Source of the DNA: a virus
DNA length: 64,000 bases
Reading direction: 5' to 3' (one strand)
IMG/VR virus record: IMGVR_UViG_3300048583_000043
Span: 1-64,000 of that record
Below the pieces are notes generated by a model, which was given only the letters and a program-made list of their open reading frames with translations, searched no databases and had not been told where the DNA came from. Numbering within the stretch: position 1 is the first letter of the stretch; each line of letters begins with the position of its first letter. Both the position numbers and the translations under genes were made by a program. Positions 8,845 to 18,162 of this stretch are shown in pieces.

Positions 8845-9374
8845 TGAATTTCATGGCCCCAATCCCAGGTCAATCTCTAACGGTAGAACCCGGGAGTGTT
8901 CCTTGGGAACAGCCCCCTCAATACGCCTCTGTTGAGGAGGCTCTTGGGTTTTATCTTGAAATGTTTGACGATGAGGATGTCATTGATGATCTAATGTTTA
9001 TGCCTCAAGCTGATTTGACATTAGAAGCTATTGTTGATTTTATCACTTCTGCAAGTGTAATGAATGGTAAGCACACTCTAGATGTTAAAGTTTTAATTGC
9101 TCCTGTTATTCATGACTACCTAAAAACACTATTTGATTCTGCTGGTGTTGAATACACTGAATTTGAAGGGCCTACTAAAGAAGAGGCAAAGAAAACAAAA
9201 GAAAAAGATCGTGTTAAATTTCTTGTTGCTAAGTCTCTTATGGGGGCATCTGATCCTTCTCAAGAAAATGTTGCCGAGGTAAAAGAAAAAATGTCTGAGG
9301 GGAAACAAGAAAGTGTTCAGGAGTCTCTCCCCCCTCCTTCTTCTAATGGGCTAGTTCCAAGACGAGGTGTATAA
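8844..9374 (+). CDS. Structural-module protein of unknown function
   Basis: A 176-aa acidic protein in the internal virion block; its start overlaps the muramidase stop (TAATG) and its stop overlaps the next start. It has an acidic N-terminal half (MFDDEDVIDDLMF) and a Lys/Glu-rich helical region (about 110-160). I do not recognise a family. Because it is translationally coupled to internal virion genes it is probably a virion protein or an assembly factor. An internal ATG at 8853 is a possible start. Confidence 0.6.
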   Translation: MNFMAPIPGQSLTVEPGSVPWEQPPQYASVEEALGFYLEMFDDEDVIDDLMFMPQADLTLEAIVDFITSASVMNGKHTLDVKVLIAPVIHDYLKTLFDSAGVEYTEFEGPTKEEAKKTKEKDRVKFLVAKSLMGASDPSQENVAEVKEKMSEGKQESVQESLPPPSSNGLVPRRGV

Positions 9375-10594
9375 TGGCTTGGGAATCTTTTGTAGAGGGT
9401 TTTGCTAATAGTCTTAATGAAGGCACTAAAAGACGTGGTCAAATTGCAGATGAATACTTTGCAAAACAATACGAATATGCTACTACTCAAGGATTGGAAA
9501 GTCGTAGACGTGTGCAAGAGTCTGTTGCTAATAATGTCAGGGTGGCAAGACAACTTGAGCAGATGGGGGTTCCTAAAAATGTCATTATGGCCCAAGCTAA
9601 CGCCAACCCAGATGGTTTGGTAGATTTTTATAACACAGCCCTTGAACTACAAACTAATGCAACTACCCCCATCACTTCTGATGCTTGGAACGAAATGTAT
9701 AAAATTGGAGGCTCCTTTCAAGCCCCTGATGAAGATTTTGCTACATTCTTTAAAAAGATGTATGGCCCTGCTCTTGAAGCGGCTAACACTGACCCAGAAG
9801 GTTTTAAAAGAGACCCGGGTGGTAGTGTTTGGGCTAGGATGTTCATGTTCAATCCTATTGCTCAAGCACAGGCTCAGTTGGAAGAGACAGAGGTGGCAGA
9901 TGGTATGAGTGCTGCTGACCTTGTTCGTTATGGGGATCAAGGGCCTCGTCAAGTAGGTGGGGAAGCTATTGTCACCCCTAATGTTGATGTGATGAGAGAT
10001 CTTACAGGGGTAGATGAGGTTCTTTCCCCATCTGTTAGACAAAGTATCGGAGAGGATGTAAAAGCTCGGGTTATTAGCAATATTGACCTTCTTAATGGTG
10101 AGTTTACAGAGGAATCTTTTGCTGCTTTAGAGGAGAGGTTGTTAAAAGACCTTGGGGACATCTATGTCGGTCAAGGAGAGATGGATTTTGTTCAAACTAT
10201 TCTTAAGCAAGAACTTGACAACCTTAGGAGGGCAAAAGGTCTTACGGTAGCAGATTCTACAGATGATGAAATTACCGAAGAGGTATTACCTCCGCCCCCG
10301 GGTGAAGAACCACCTCCTACAGAAACACTTACACCCCCACCTTTTTATGATAGGGGATCGGCAGAAAGAAGTATTGAAGAGGGTGAGGCAAACATGAATG
10401 AACCCATCATGCCTGATAGTGAACCTGGGATGTCTGTAATCAACTTCTTGCATCCTGTAGAAGGCACGCCTATTCAACTACATTGGGTTAGAAACAACCC
10501 AGACGGCACTTCTACTTACATTGATGTAGATACTGGTGAAGAGGTCACAGACCAGCCTTCTAAGTTTAGAGAGATTTCACGAAGGAGTAAGTAA
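9374..10594 (+). CDS. Internal virion protein, probable
   Basis: A 406-aa protein that begins WESFVEGFANSLNEGTKRR, an amphipathic helix with a GF/AN pattern common at the start of podovirus core proteins, and ends with a Pro-rich linker (about 290-310) and an acidic segment. It overlaps both neighbours at the start/stop codons (TAATG, TAATGA). No catalytic motif is visible. It is called internal virion from context. Confidence 0.6.
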   Translation: MAWESFVEGFANSLNEGTKRRGQIADEYFAKQYEYATTQGLESRRRVQESVANNVRVARQLEQMGVPKNVIMAQANANPDGLVDFYNTALELQTNATTPITSDAWNEMYKIGGSFQAPDEDFATFFKKMYGPALEAANTDPEGFKRDPGGSVWARMFMFNPIAQAQAQLEETEVADGMSAADLVRYGDQGPRQVGGEAIVTPNVDVMRDLTGVDEVLSPSVRQSIGEDVKARVISNIDLLNGEFTEESFAALEERLLKDLGDIYVGQGEMDFVQTILKQELDNLRRAKGLTVADSTDDEITEEVLPPPPGEEPPPTETLTPPPFYDRGSAERSIEEGEANMNEPIMPDSEPGMSVINFLHPVEGTPIQLHWVRNNPDGTSTYIDVDTGEEVTDQPSKFREISRRSK

Positions 10595-13500
10595 TGAACT
10601 TATTTGAGCGATATGGGTTAAAGGAAGAAAGTTCTGAGGAGACTATCCCTACAGAAAGTCCTATTGCTCAAGTTCCTGTTCAACAGGAAGTCCCAACACG
10701 GCCTTCTGTTGTTTCTGATACAACATCCCCTTTGTTTTCAAAATACGGGATTACTGAAGAAAGTAACATCAGTACAAAAAAACCTACAATCACACAACAA
10801 GATGTTCTAGCTGACCCTGCCAGAATGCAAGCTATCAGAAATATGATGGTGGCATCTAAAGATGTGTATTATGAGACAGCCCCTGATGAAGAGGTGTATG
10901 ACGATTTCATGACACACATGCGTTGGTTTAACACTAACGAACTATCTACAGCTTCTACAGCCTTGGCTGTTGCAAATGCCGATGATGAAACTAAAGAAAA
11001 ATACGCCAATGCTTTTCGTGTTTATGATGAGATTGGAGGTCTTTATTCAGGCGGTGGCAACAGTGTCATGGAAAAAATTAGTGGCACAACAGATTATGTT
11101 GCCGCTGCAATTTTTGCCCCTTCTACATTACTCGGGGGTATTGTAGGAAAATTTGCAGGGAGGGGGGCTACAGTTGCAGCTCAAAAAGCTGTAATTGAAG
11201 CTGTAGGAACAGAAGTGGTAAGACGTACAGGCTCTGCTGCGGCAGGTCAAACAGTTAGACGGCAAGTGGTAAACGCAGGCATTAGGGGGAAAGCCTCTGT
11301 AGAGTTTGCGGGAGCTCTTGCTGTTGAAGCCCCTGCTGCGGGTCTACAAGATCACCTCTATCAGAACACTATGTTAGAAGTGGGTGTGCAAGAAGAAAGA
11401 GATATTGTTCAAACAGCACTTAGCACTCTATTGGGTGGTGTTGGTGCTTCTATTATTCCAGCCACTAACTTAGGCCGGGCTACGAATATTACAGGACTTA
11501 ATAACACTGCTGGTGCTATCAGTGAAGGTAGGGCGATTAGAAGAGGAAAATCTTCTGACTTAGTCATTCAAGAAGTTAGGGAGTCTGTTCGCGCTGTAAA
11601 CTCTGATTGGATGAAACTTGTCCAAGAGGGCAGAGATATAAATGCTGATGTAAAGGTTCGAGGGGCTGTTGTAGATTGGTTTACTAATGTAGATGATCCT
11701 AACAGTTTTTTTAGAATGCTTCTTAAATCTGGTGCCGAACTTGATTTAGAAGGAGAAGGTTTAGCAAAATCCATGACAGATTTTGCTGAGGGGTTATCAG
11801 ATGCCCAGAGAAAATCTTTAGATGAGGCTTTTGAGCCCATGGGTGTTACTTTCCATCAAGTGTCAAGGATCTTTGCTAACTGGGCGGCGGAAGACTTTGG
11901 TGGAAGGGGTAATCAACTTTCAAGAGCATCAAAACTTTACAGAGAGTTTCAAAACATCTCTGTGGCTAATAGGATCTCTTCAGAAGAGATCCTAAAAACA
12001 ACACAAGACGCACAAATTGATAAAAATGTAAAAGGAACTAGAGGGCTGGCTTATGTTCAGTCTGTATGGAAGAGGTTTCTCATCTCTCACCCGGGCACAT
12101 CTATTCTTAACGTAGCAGGGTGGGGCATTAACATGACAGCCAGAACTATGGCTGAGATGATGCAATCTGTTTCAATGTATGGGATTGGTGCTGTTCAAAA
12201 ATTGTATGATGGAGAGGCTTCTAAGGTGACACTTGGGGCTGCAAGAGCCAGTGCTAATAATATGTTGTTTGCAGCAAAAACTCTCATGGACCCTTGGACT
12301 TCTGTAGATTCTTTTTTTGCTTATGCAGAAGCTGCTCCTAAAAAATACAGAGAGGCTCTTGAGCAACAATTCTTTCAAGGAGTGAGCAATAGAGGGGCCG
12401 CAGCTTATGGACTTAATCCTGATAGTCTAGCTATTAGGGGTACTGAGCGAATGATGGAATTTGCTCAAAACATCTCTTTTGTTACCATGCAAGACACTGT
12501 TACAAAATCTATGTCAGGTCTTAAAGAGTTGGATAAACAGGCAAGACTACGACTTGGCATGGGGCTTGCTGAATTAAACCAAAGGAGAATGACTCACCTC
12601 CTTGATGATGAAGCTTGGGACCATACGATCAGAGCTTTACAAGAAGATACCTTTTCTAAAAGCTGGGTTGGTGAAAAAGGGTATATGGCAGAACTCGCTC
12701 GTATCTCTCAACAAGTGTCAGAAATTCCTGGTTTAGGTGTGATTTATCCCTTCGGTCAGTTTGTAAATTCTGTATTTTCATTTACTTGGAGACACAGTCC
12801 TCTTGGGATGATTAACGTCGCCTCTGCTATTGCTAAAAAGAAAGGGGTTGACTACGACATTGGGTTGGCAGCTTCTCGTTCTATCGTAGGGACCGCAGCC
12901 CTTGCTTGGGCAACTTCAAGAGAGGCTCAAAAAGAACAAGATGGCTTACAGTGGTATGAAGAAAGAAACGACAGGGGGGATGTTTATCGTGTAGATAATT
13001 TGTTTCCTATTGGGTTGTATAACCTAGGTGGTCGTATTGCTCATAGAATGATGCAAGGCGATGGTATGGAAAGGGATCTGGTTGCCAGAGATTTGGCACG
13101 TCAACTCTCTGTTCCTGCTGCTCTACAAGATGTTGCTGGTATTTCTGCTGTTTCAGAGATTATCAACTACATTACAGATGGAGAGACTTCTGATGATGAC
13201 AGGAACGGTTTCTTTGACATTCTAGGGATGGCTATGGAGGGTGTACCGGGGGTTCTTTCAGGCTTCACCCGTCCTCTTGATCCATTGAATGATGTTGTAG
13301 GAGCTGTTGCTGACTATAGAGGAATGATTGATCAAGTTGCTGTTGATCGTCGCATCTACGAAGACAGCACTGAGAAAGCTGTGTTAGAGTTGTCACGTTA
13401 CACAGATTCTTTGTTCTCCATTATGCTAGGAGAAGAAGGAGAAAGTGGTGCAAGAACATTCGGAACTCCTAAAAACTCTGCTACAGAAGAGGGACTTTTA

Positions 13501-13977
13501 AGAAACCCTAGCCCTGTTGCAGCAACACTTGGTAGACAATTTTCAACCCCACGGACATATATTGATCGTCTTCTTGCTAAAGTGAACAAGGCTCCTTTTA
13601 GAGCAGATTCATATACTTCAAATCCTCAATATGACAGTTTTGTCAATAACTACGTCTTTCCCATTCTAGAAGCTAATGCTGAAACCCTCCTCAACTCGGA
13701 CAGGTTTGAAAACGCTAGTATGAGAATGCGTCTTGAAATGGTAAACTCTCTCTTAACTGACGCAAAAAAACGTGTTAAAGATGCTATTGAAGGAAATCCT
13801 GCTAGGTATTCAAACGAATACTTAGAAAATGAACGTAGAAAATTTATGTCTAGGGACAGACAGATAAGAATTCAAGCTAAAGAAGATTTGCAGATTAGTA
13901 CACCAGATGATGAAATGACGTTGTATCAAATTCAGATTGTCATTGAGAGAATGAAGTTTCTAGAACAAGGACTGTAA
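10594..13977 (+). CDS. Large internal virion protein
   Basis: The 1127-aa product is the last gene of the late operon and sits where T7 places gp16, the large ejected core protein. It has Ala/Gly-rich segments that could enter membranes (about 165-240 and 495-530, including HPGTSILNVAGWGINM), long helical regions and a charged C-terminus. A repeated LFxKYGxxEESN-like phrase occurs twice in the first 55 residues, which may be a short binding motif. No lytic domain is evident here; that activity is in the separate gene at 8035. Confidence 0.68.
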   Translation: MNLFERYGLKEESSEETIPTESPIAQVPVQQEVPTRPSVVSDTTSPLFSKYGITEESNISTKKPTITQQDVLADPARMQAIRNMMVASKDVYYETAPDEEVYDDFMTHMRWFNTNELSTASTALAVANADDETKEKYANAFRVYDEIGGLYSGGGNSVMEKISGTTDYVAAAIFAPSTLLGGIVGKFAGRGATVAAQKAVIEAVGTEVVRRTGSAAAGQTVRRQVVNAGIRGKASVEFAGALAVEAPAAGLQDHLYQNTMLEVGVQEERDIVQTALSTLLGGVGASIIPATNLGRATNITGLNNTAGAISEGRAIRRGKSSDLVIQEVRESVRAVNSDWMKLVQEGRDINADVKVRGAVVDWFTNVDDPNSFFRMLLKSGAELDLEGEGLAKSMTDFAEGLSDAQRKSLDEAFEPMGVTFHQVSRIFANWAAEDFGGRGNQLSRASKLYREFQNISVANRISSEEILKTTQDAQIDKNVKGTRGLAYVQSVWKRFLISHPGTSILNVAGWGINMTARTMAEMMQSVSMYGIGAVQKLYDGEASKVTLGAARASANNMLFAAKTLMDPWTSVDSFFAYAEAAPKKYREALEQQFFQGVSNRGAAAYGLNPDSLAIRGTERMMEFAQNISFVTMQDTVTKSMSGLKELDKQARLRLGMGLAELNQRRMTHLLDDEAWDHTIRALQEDTFSKSWVGEKGYMAELARISQQVSEIPGLGVIYPFGQFVNSVFSFTWRHSPLGMINVASAIAKKKGVDYDIGLAASRSIVGTAALAWATSREAQKEQDGLQWYEERNDRGDVYRVDNLFPIGLYNLGGRIAHRMMQGDGMERDLVARDLARQLSVPAALQDVAGISAVSEIINYITDGETSDDDRNGFFDILGMAMEGVPGVLSGFTRPLDPLNDVVGAVADYRGMIDQVAVDRRIYEDSTEKAVLELSRYTDSLFSIMLGEEGESGARTFGTPKNSATEEGLLRNPSPVAATLGRQFSTPRTYIDRLLAKVNKAPFRADSYTSNPQYDSFVNNYVFPILEANAETLLNSDRFENASMRMRLEMVNSLLTDAKKRVKDAIEGNPARYSNEYLENERRKFMSRDRQIRIQAKEDLQISTPDDEMTLYQIQIVIERMKFLEQGL

Positions 13978-13983
13978 AACAAA

Positions 13984-14012
13984 AAGGGCGCCCTCGAAAG
14001 AGGAGCGCCCTT
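13984..14012. terminator. Bidirectional terminator where late and early units converge
   Basis: A perfect stem AAGGGCGC/GCGCCCTT with an inner CCTC-GAAA-GAGG helix (one unpaired A) is followed by TTAATTTTT on the plus strand and preceded by AACAAAAA, which gives a U-rich tail on the minus strand. It separates the convergent genes ending at 13,977 and 14,022. Confidence 0.9.
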
Positions 14013-14021
14013 AATTTTTAT

Positions 14022-14702
14022 CTATAGCCCTTCATCATGAAAAGCGATAATCCAGTTTTTACATGCTTCGCTTCTTACAATGTCATCAATATCAAATTCG
14101 ATAACAGGAATGTCCATGTTATATTTTTTGATTAGATGAATAATTTTAGCCAGTCCTGACTGAACATTAATGTCAGATTGTTTTACATCACCATTAACAA
14201 CCACCTTAGTATTTCTACCAATTCGTGTCAAAAACATTTTGATTTCCGCAACACTAGTATTTTGCGCTTCATCAAGGATTACAAACGAATTGTCAAACGA
14301 TCTGCCTCTCATAGTAGAAAGGGGAGCTAGTTCAATATTATTGTTTTTAATTCCGGTTTCTAACACACCGTCTCCTAAATGTTCTTTAAGAACATCAAGA
14401 ACAGGGGCAGCCCAAGGAGCAAACTTTTCATTAAGGGTTCCGGGGATGTAGCCCAAGTCTTTACCTACAGAAATGTTTGGTCTTGTAAGGATGATGCGAT
14501 CAATCTTTTTAGTTAGGTAAAGGTTTGCAGCATAGGTAGCTGCAATGTAAGTCTTACCTGTTCCAGAGAAACCACACACAACGGTTTGATCGTGATTTTT
14601 AAGAGCTTTAATGTACAGATCTTGTTTAGAATTTAAAGCTACTAGAGGTACAAGTTTCGATGCAGACTCAATTGTTGCGTTTTTGTACGTAGTTTTTCTC
14701 AC
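14022..14702 (-). CDS. phoH: PhoH-like ATPase
   Basis: A 226-aa P-loop protein of the PhoH family. Walker A is GFSGTGKTY (about 45-53), Walker B is SFVILDEAQN (about 137-146), and the GDVKQSD segment (about 172-178) is the family's conserved post-Walker motif. PhoH is common in marine and other environmental phages; its role is unsettled (RNA-related ATPase or helicase). It is the last gene of the minus-strand unit, 13 bases after the reductase gene. Confidence 0.92.
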   Translation of the reverse strand: MRKTTYKNATIESASKLVPLVALNSKQDLYIKALKNHDQTVVCGFSGTGKTYIAATYAANLYLTKKIDRIILTRPNISVGKDLGYIPGTLNEKFAPWAAPVLDVLKEHLGDGVLETGIKNNNIELAPLSTMRGRSFDNSFVILDEAQNTSVAEIKMFLTRIGRNTKVVVNGDVKQSDINVQSGLAKIIHLIKKYNMDIPVIEFDIDDIVRSEACKNWIIAFHDEGL

Positions 14703-14714
14703 TGAATTCCTTTA

Positions 14715-16460
14715 TTATTCGCAGGTTCTTAGTCCTGTGCTTGGATCATAGTAACAAGCGCCACCTTCTTCGATGAAGTCATCTTGTGGCTCCACTGTTT
14801 TTTCTGCTACATCTTCTACAGCAGAGGCGTTGAGAATGCCATAGCGTTTACCTGATACACGGAAGGTTGTGCATCCCGAAGACCCGCCTTCCCAAGCTTT
14901 CATATAAACCTCTTTAAACTCTTCCCACGTAACATCGTCACCAACGTTACAAGTTTTAGAGCAAGCACTGTCAACAAACTGACTAGCCAGGTTTAACACT
15001 TTAAGATGGTCAAATACAGAAAGTTCGTTTGCTGTTTTTCCTTTGACACCAAAAACTCTGTAGCCATAATCTTGTACAATTTCTTTTACAGGGCCATCAA
15101 AAGTTTGGATAGTACGCTCATACTGGTGAGAAAAGACAGGTTCAATACCAGAGCTCACATTATCAGCAGATAGACTGATTGTGCCTGTAGGAGCTACTGA
15201 CAACAGATGGCTGTTACGAATGCCAAACTCTCTAATCTCTTCTTGGATGTAGTTGGGCAATCTTTTAGTAAAACCAGACTCTAGATATTTATCTTTATCA
15301 AAGAGGGGGAAACTCCCTTTTTCTCTAGCCAAGAAACTTGAAGCGCGATAAGCACACTCCATGATGAGGCTCATTAAGTATTTTTGATAGGAAAGAAAAC
15401 TATCTGATCCGTACTCAAACCCCATCGCTTCGAGAGCATTAGCCAGTCCTGTAATACCCAAGCCCATTCTACGTTTATTTTGAGCTTCAATCTTCTGAGA
15501 TTCGAGAGGGTAGACAGTTCTGTCAATTACATTATCCATTGCTCTGACAACAACGTAAATATCTTTAATCAACTGTGTTGTGTCAAAAGTGTAATCACCA
15601 TCAACCAGTTTAAGATATTTTACAAGGTTCCAAGAACCAAGCAAACAAGCCCCATTAGGGGGAAGGGGCTGTTCGCCGCAAGGGTTGGTCGCTGCAATAG
15701 TTTCAATATACCATAGGTTGTTCTTCTTATTGATGGTGTCAAGAAACAAGACACCAGGCTCTGCCCAATCCCATGTGGAACGTAGAATACTATCCCACAA
15801 CTTACGAGCATTCACTGTCTTATAGACACGCCCTTTAAAAACAAGATCAAAAGAGGTGTTGTTTTTAACAGCTTCCATAAACTTATCAGTTACACCAACA
15901 GAAATGTTAAACTGAGTGAGGTTGGTTGTGTTATTCTTGGCTTTAATAAACTCTTCAATGTCTGGGTGATCAACACGAAGAACAGCCATCTGTGCCCCAC
16001 GTCGATGGCCAGCAGATGCAATAGTTTTACAAATGCTGTCAAAAATTCCCATAAAGGATACAGGGCCGCTACTTTTTGAATTTAAGGATTTAATGTGATC
16101 ACCACGAGGACGTAAAGTGGAAAAGTCATAACCAACCCCTCCTCCTAAACGCATAGTTTCAGCAGCCTCTTTAGCAATCTCCATGATGCCATCCATACTA
16201 TCTGGAATAGTATTCATCACAAAACAGTTAAATGCTGTTACAGCCTTGGGGCTCCCCATTGCTGCTTGCACTCGTCCAGCAGGCAAGAACCGTTGATGCA
16301 AGAGAATATCTTTTAGTTTTTCATAATGCTCTTTGTTATCAGAAAGAGAGTCAGCAACTCTAATCATTGCCTCTCTAAATGTTTCTCCCTCCCCTCTATA
16401 TTTCATAGCATGAATTTCTTCACTAATAGCGAGAGTAGGTCCGTAAGTTTGGTCTGTCAT
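14715..16460 (-). CDS. nrdJ: Class II (B12-dependent) ribonucleoside-diphosphate/triphosphate reductase
   Basis: A 581-aa reductase that converts ribonucleotides to deoxyribonucleotides for phage DNA synthesis. The active-site features are visible: the first redox Cys in AFNCFVMN, the NPCGEQPLPPNGACLLGS motif with the radical Cys and Glu, and a Cys pair near the C-terminus (ACYYDPSTGLRTC) for re-reduction. The single-subunit form without a separate small subunit gene indicates the cobalamin-dependent class. It works with ThyX, MazG-like and deaminase-like genes in the same unit. Confidence 0.92.
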   Translation of the reverse strand: MTDQTYGPTLAISEEIHAMKYRGEGETFREAMIRVADSLSDNKEHYEKLKDILLHQRFLPAGRVQAAMGSPKAVTAFNCFVMNTIPDSMDGIMEIAKEAAETMRLGGGVGYDFSTLRPRGDHIKSLNSKSSGPVSFMGIFDSICKTIASAGHRRGAQMAVLRVDHPDIEEFIKAKNNTTNLTQFNISVGVTDKFMEAVKNNTSFDLVFKGRVYKTVNARKLWDSILRSTWDWAEPGVLFLDTINKKNNLWYIETIAATNPCGEQPLPPNGACLLGSWNLVKYLKLVDGDYTFDTTQLIKDIYVVVRAMDNVIDRTVYPLESQKIEAQNKRRMGLGITGLANALEAMGFEYGSDSFLSYQKYLMSLIMECAYRASSFLAREKGSFPLFDKDKYLESGFTKRLPNYIQEEIREFGIRNSHLLSVAPTGTISLSADNVSSGIEPVFSHQYERTIQTFDGPVKEIVQDYGYRVFGVKGKTANELSVFDHLKVLNLASQFVDSACSKTCNVGDDVTWEEFKEVYMKAWEGGSSGCTTFRVSGKRYGILNASAVEDVAEKTVEPQDDFIEEGGACYYDPSTGLRTCE

Positions 16461-16471
16461 AATCCCCCTTG

Positions 16472-16723
16472 TTAATAACCAGGTTTCATTCCTGTTCGTC
16501 CAGTAATATCTAATCTTCCGTCTGAAGCAATAAACCTTACAAAATCTTCGGCCTCATCTTTGGTTTCAAAACGTTTTGCTTTTAAGATGTTGTAGGTGTA
16601 GACTACCCAATCTCTTTGATAGGGGTCGATTCCCTTAATAAAAGACCAGAAAAACCGCCCTTTTTCAGCGATTACAAAAACATCAAGTTTGGGCATGTAT
16701 CGAATTTGCAATTTACCCATCAA
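16472..16723 (-). CDS. Small protein of unknown function
   Basis: An 83-aa basic protein rich in aromatic residues (FFWSF, DWVVYTY), with a C-terminal segment KAKRFETKDEAEDFVRFIA. It overlaps the MazG-like gene start by 11 bases and precedes the reductase gene by 11 bases. I recognise no family. Confidence 0.6.
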   Translation of the reverse strand: MMGKLQIRYMPKLDVFVIAEKGRFFWSFIKGIDPYQRDWVVYTYNILKAKRFETKDEAEDFVRFIASDGRLDITGRTGMKPGY

Positions 16724-17132
16724 CTAAGTCTTCCAAATCAACAGGACGATAATTTGGTCCCTTAACCACTTTACCATCCTCTCTGTAAATAGGATTACCA
16801 TCGTCATCTAATTTACTCATATTGCTTTTATGAACCCTGTTGAAGGCTTGTTCCAAAGGCAAACCTAGACGAACTGCAAATCCAGAAACAACATACTGAA
16901 GATCGGCAAGTTCTTTAAGAAGACGCCCTTTAGTTTTTACAGAGATTCTCTCGTGCATATTAATCTCTGCTAAAGCAGATGCCACTTCATCTCTGAATTC
17001 TGCATACTCTTCTGCAATAAGTTTAAAACCCAGTTCGACAGTTTTAGTCTTAATAGGGTCTTCATTAATGGGCTGTTTCATAGCAAAATGAAACTCAGCC
17101 ACTGAATTCTCTCTACTCATCGGTCTCATCAT
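16713..17132 (-). CDS. MazG-like nucleotide pyrophosphohydrolase
   Basis: A 139-aa all-alpha NTP pyrophosphohydrolase. The metal-binding pattern is visible: AEEYAEFRDE (about 45-54) and ELADLQYVVSGFA (about 90-102), then LEQAFNRVHKSNMSKL, which is typical of the phosphoribosyl-ATP pyrophosphohydrolase-like branch. Family members hydrolyse (d)NTPs to monophosphates, so it may adjust nucleotide pools or alarmones. ATG at 17,132 overlaps the previous gene's stop; an ATG at 17,120 is also possible. Confidence 0.85.
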   Translation of the reverse strand: MMRPMSRENSVAEFHFAMKQPINEDPIKTKTVELGFKLIAEEYAEFRDEVASALAEINMHERISVKTKGRLLKELADLQYVVSGFAVRLGLPLEQAFNRVHKSNMSKLDDDGNPIYREDGKVVKGPNYRPVDLEDLVDG

Positions 17133-17365
17133 TCACCATTAAAAATCATAGCATCAATCCTCGCTTCAATCATTCTTTTAAGAACATAAAGATTTACAAC
17201 AAGATCCTCTGGATCTTTAAACTTTGTAACAAGGCTAGTCTCTCCCGATTCAAATTCAACAATTCCTGCAAAAGTTGTGGTATTGTCTTTTAAATCTTCA
17301 ACAAAAGATTCCCATTGCTCCTCTGAATCATCATCGTCTTTGTTAATACTAACAACGTTTGTCAA
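17129..17365 (-). CDS. Small acidic protein of unknown function
   Basis: A 78-aa protein beginning TNVVSINKDDDD. I chose the TTG at 17,365 because AGGAGAGAAG lies directly upstream and the TTG overlaps the methyltransferase stop as TTGA. The C-terminal helix (LVVNLYVLKRMIEARIDAM) is followed by a stop overlapping the MazG-like start. No family is recognised. Confidence 0.62.
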   Translation of the reverse strand: MTNVVSINKDDDDSEEQWESFVEDLKDNTTTFAGIVEFESGETSLVTKFKDPEDLVVNLYVLKRMIEARIDAMIFNGE

Positions 17366-17895
17366 ACTTCTCTCCTGTGAAAAGCAGTGTCTTGTCCACC
17401 AAAAGAATAGGGTTGGAACAAGTACCATGCGTAATTTTCTCTTCCTGTAGTTTTGCTACCTTCAATCCACTTAACCCTGCCAATAGAATAGATATTAGAG
17501 CATTGTCTCATAAAAGGACTAAATCTTTTATTGTGCATATAGTCAGCGGGCAGCAAAAGTAGTGTAGTTTTAAGAGTTAAGAAATGATGCAGCATTGGAC
17601 ACAAAACAGACCAAGTGAATGGAGGATTGGTCACAATCATATCACATTCTAAATAGTCTTCAAGAAGCATGGCGTCAAATTTAAACACTTTTTCATCTTG
17701 AGGTTCAATATCAAATGCCATTTCACAATGCCAACCCATAATATTTTCTAAATGGTTGACTAAAGCACCATTTCCTGCGCAAGGTTCAATGAATGTCATC
17801 CCCGGGCTAAACTGAAGAATTAAAGGGGTGACAGCTTCTTGAGGGGTTGGATAAAAATCCCTAGGTTGTTTTTCGTAAGTTCCTCTTTTAGACAA
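17362..17895 (-). CDS. SAM-dependent DNA methyltransferase-like protein
   Basis: A 177-aa compact methyltransferase. It has the SAM-binding segment TFIEPCAGNGALVNHL (about 34-49), an acidic strand end (FDIEP, about 61-65) and the catalytic NPPF motif (TNPPFTW, about 88-94) typical of N6-adenine or N4-cytosine methylases. The N-terminal RDFYPTPQEAV phrase is characteristic of phage N6-adenine methylase-like proteins. It has no partner nuclease nearby, so protection of phage DNA against host restriction is the likeliest role. Confidence 0.82.
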   Translation of the reverse strand: MSKRGTYEKQPRDFYPTPQEAVTPLILQFSPGMTFIEPCAGNGALVNHLENIMGWHCEMAFDIEPQDEKVFKFDAMLLEDYLECDMIVTNPPFTWSVLCPMLHHFLTLKTTLLLLPADYMHNKRFSPFMRQCSNIYSIGRVKWIEGSKTTGRENYAWYLFQPYSFGGQDTAFHRREV

Positions 17896-18085
17896 CTTTC
17901 ACCTCTTCTATATTTCGCTCATTTTCTTTGCTTTTTAAAAAAGACAAAATTAGGGTTTCTAATGTTACAGAAACCTCTTTGTCTCTATGATTAAATTTTA
18001 ACAAACAATCTTCTTCAAAAGGAAGGTAGAAGACATTTATTTCAGGGATTCTAAGGGTGTGAAGAATAGTTACAAGTACCCTCAT
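17888..18085 (-). CDS. Small protein of unknown function
   Basis: A 65-aa protein with a hydrophobic N-terminal half and a charged C-terminus (KSKENERNIEEVKVV). Its ATG overlaps the stop of the upstream 26-residue membrane peptide (ATGA), and its end overlaps the methyltransferase start. Not recognised. Confidence 0.55.
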   Translation of the reverse strand: MRVLVTILHTLRIPEINVFYLPFEEDCLLKFNHRDKEVSVTLETLILSFLKSKENERNIEEVKVV

Positions 18086-18162
18086 TTAATTTGCCTGATT
18101 ACATAGTAGACAAGAGCTATGTAAATTGTAACAATAGACCAAACTATAAATCCTTCAAACAT
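18082..18162 (-). CDS. 26-aa membrane peptide
   Basis: ATG directly follows the ThyX stop (TAAATG) and the stop overlaps the next start (ATGA). The peptide is almost one transmembrane helix (FIVWSIVTIYIALVYYVI) with a basic end (RQIK). Tight start/stop coupling on both sides argues that it is translated. Confidence 0.6.
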   Translation of the reverse strand: MFEGFIVWSIVTIYIALVYYVIRQIK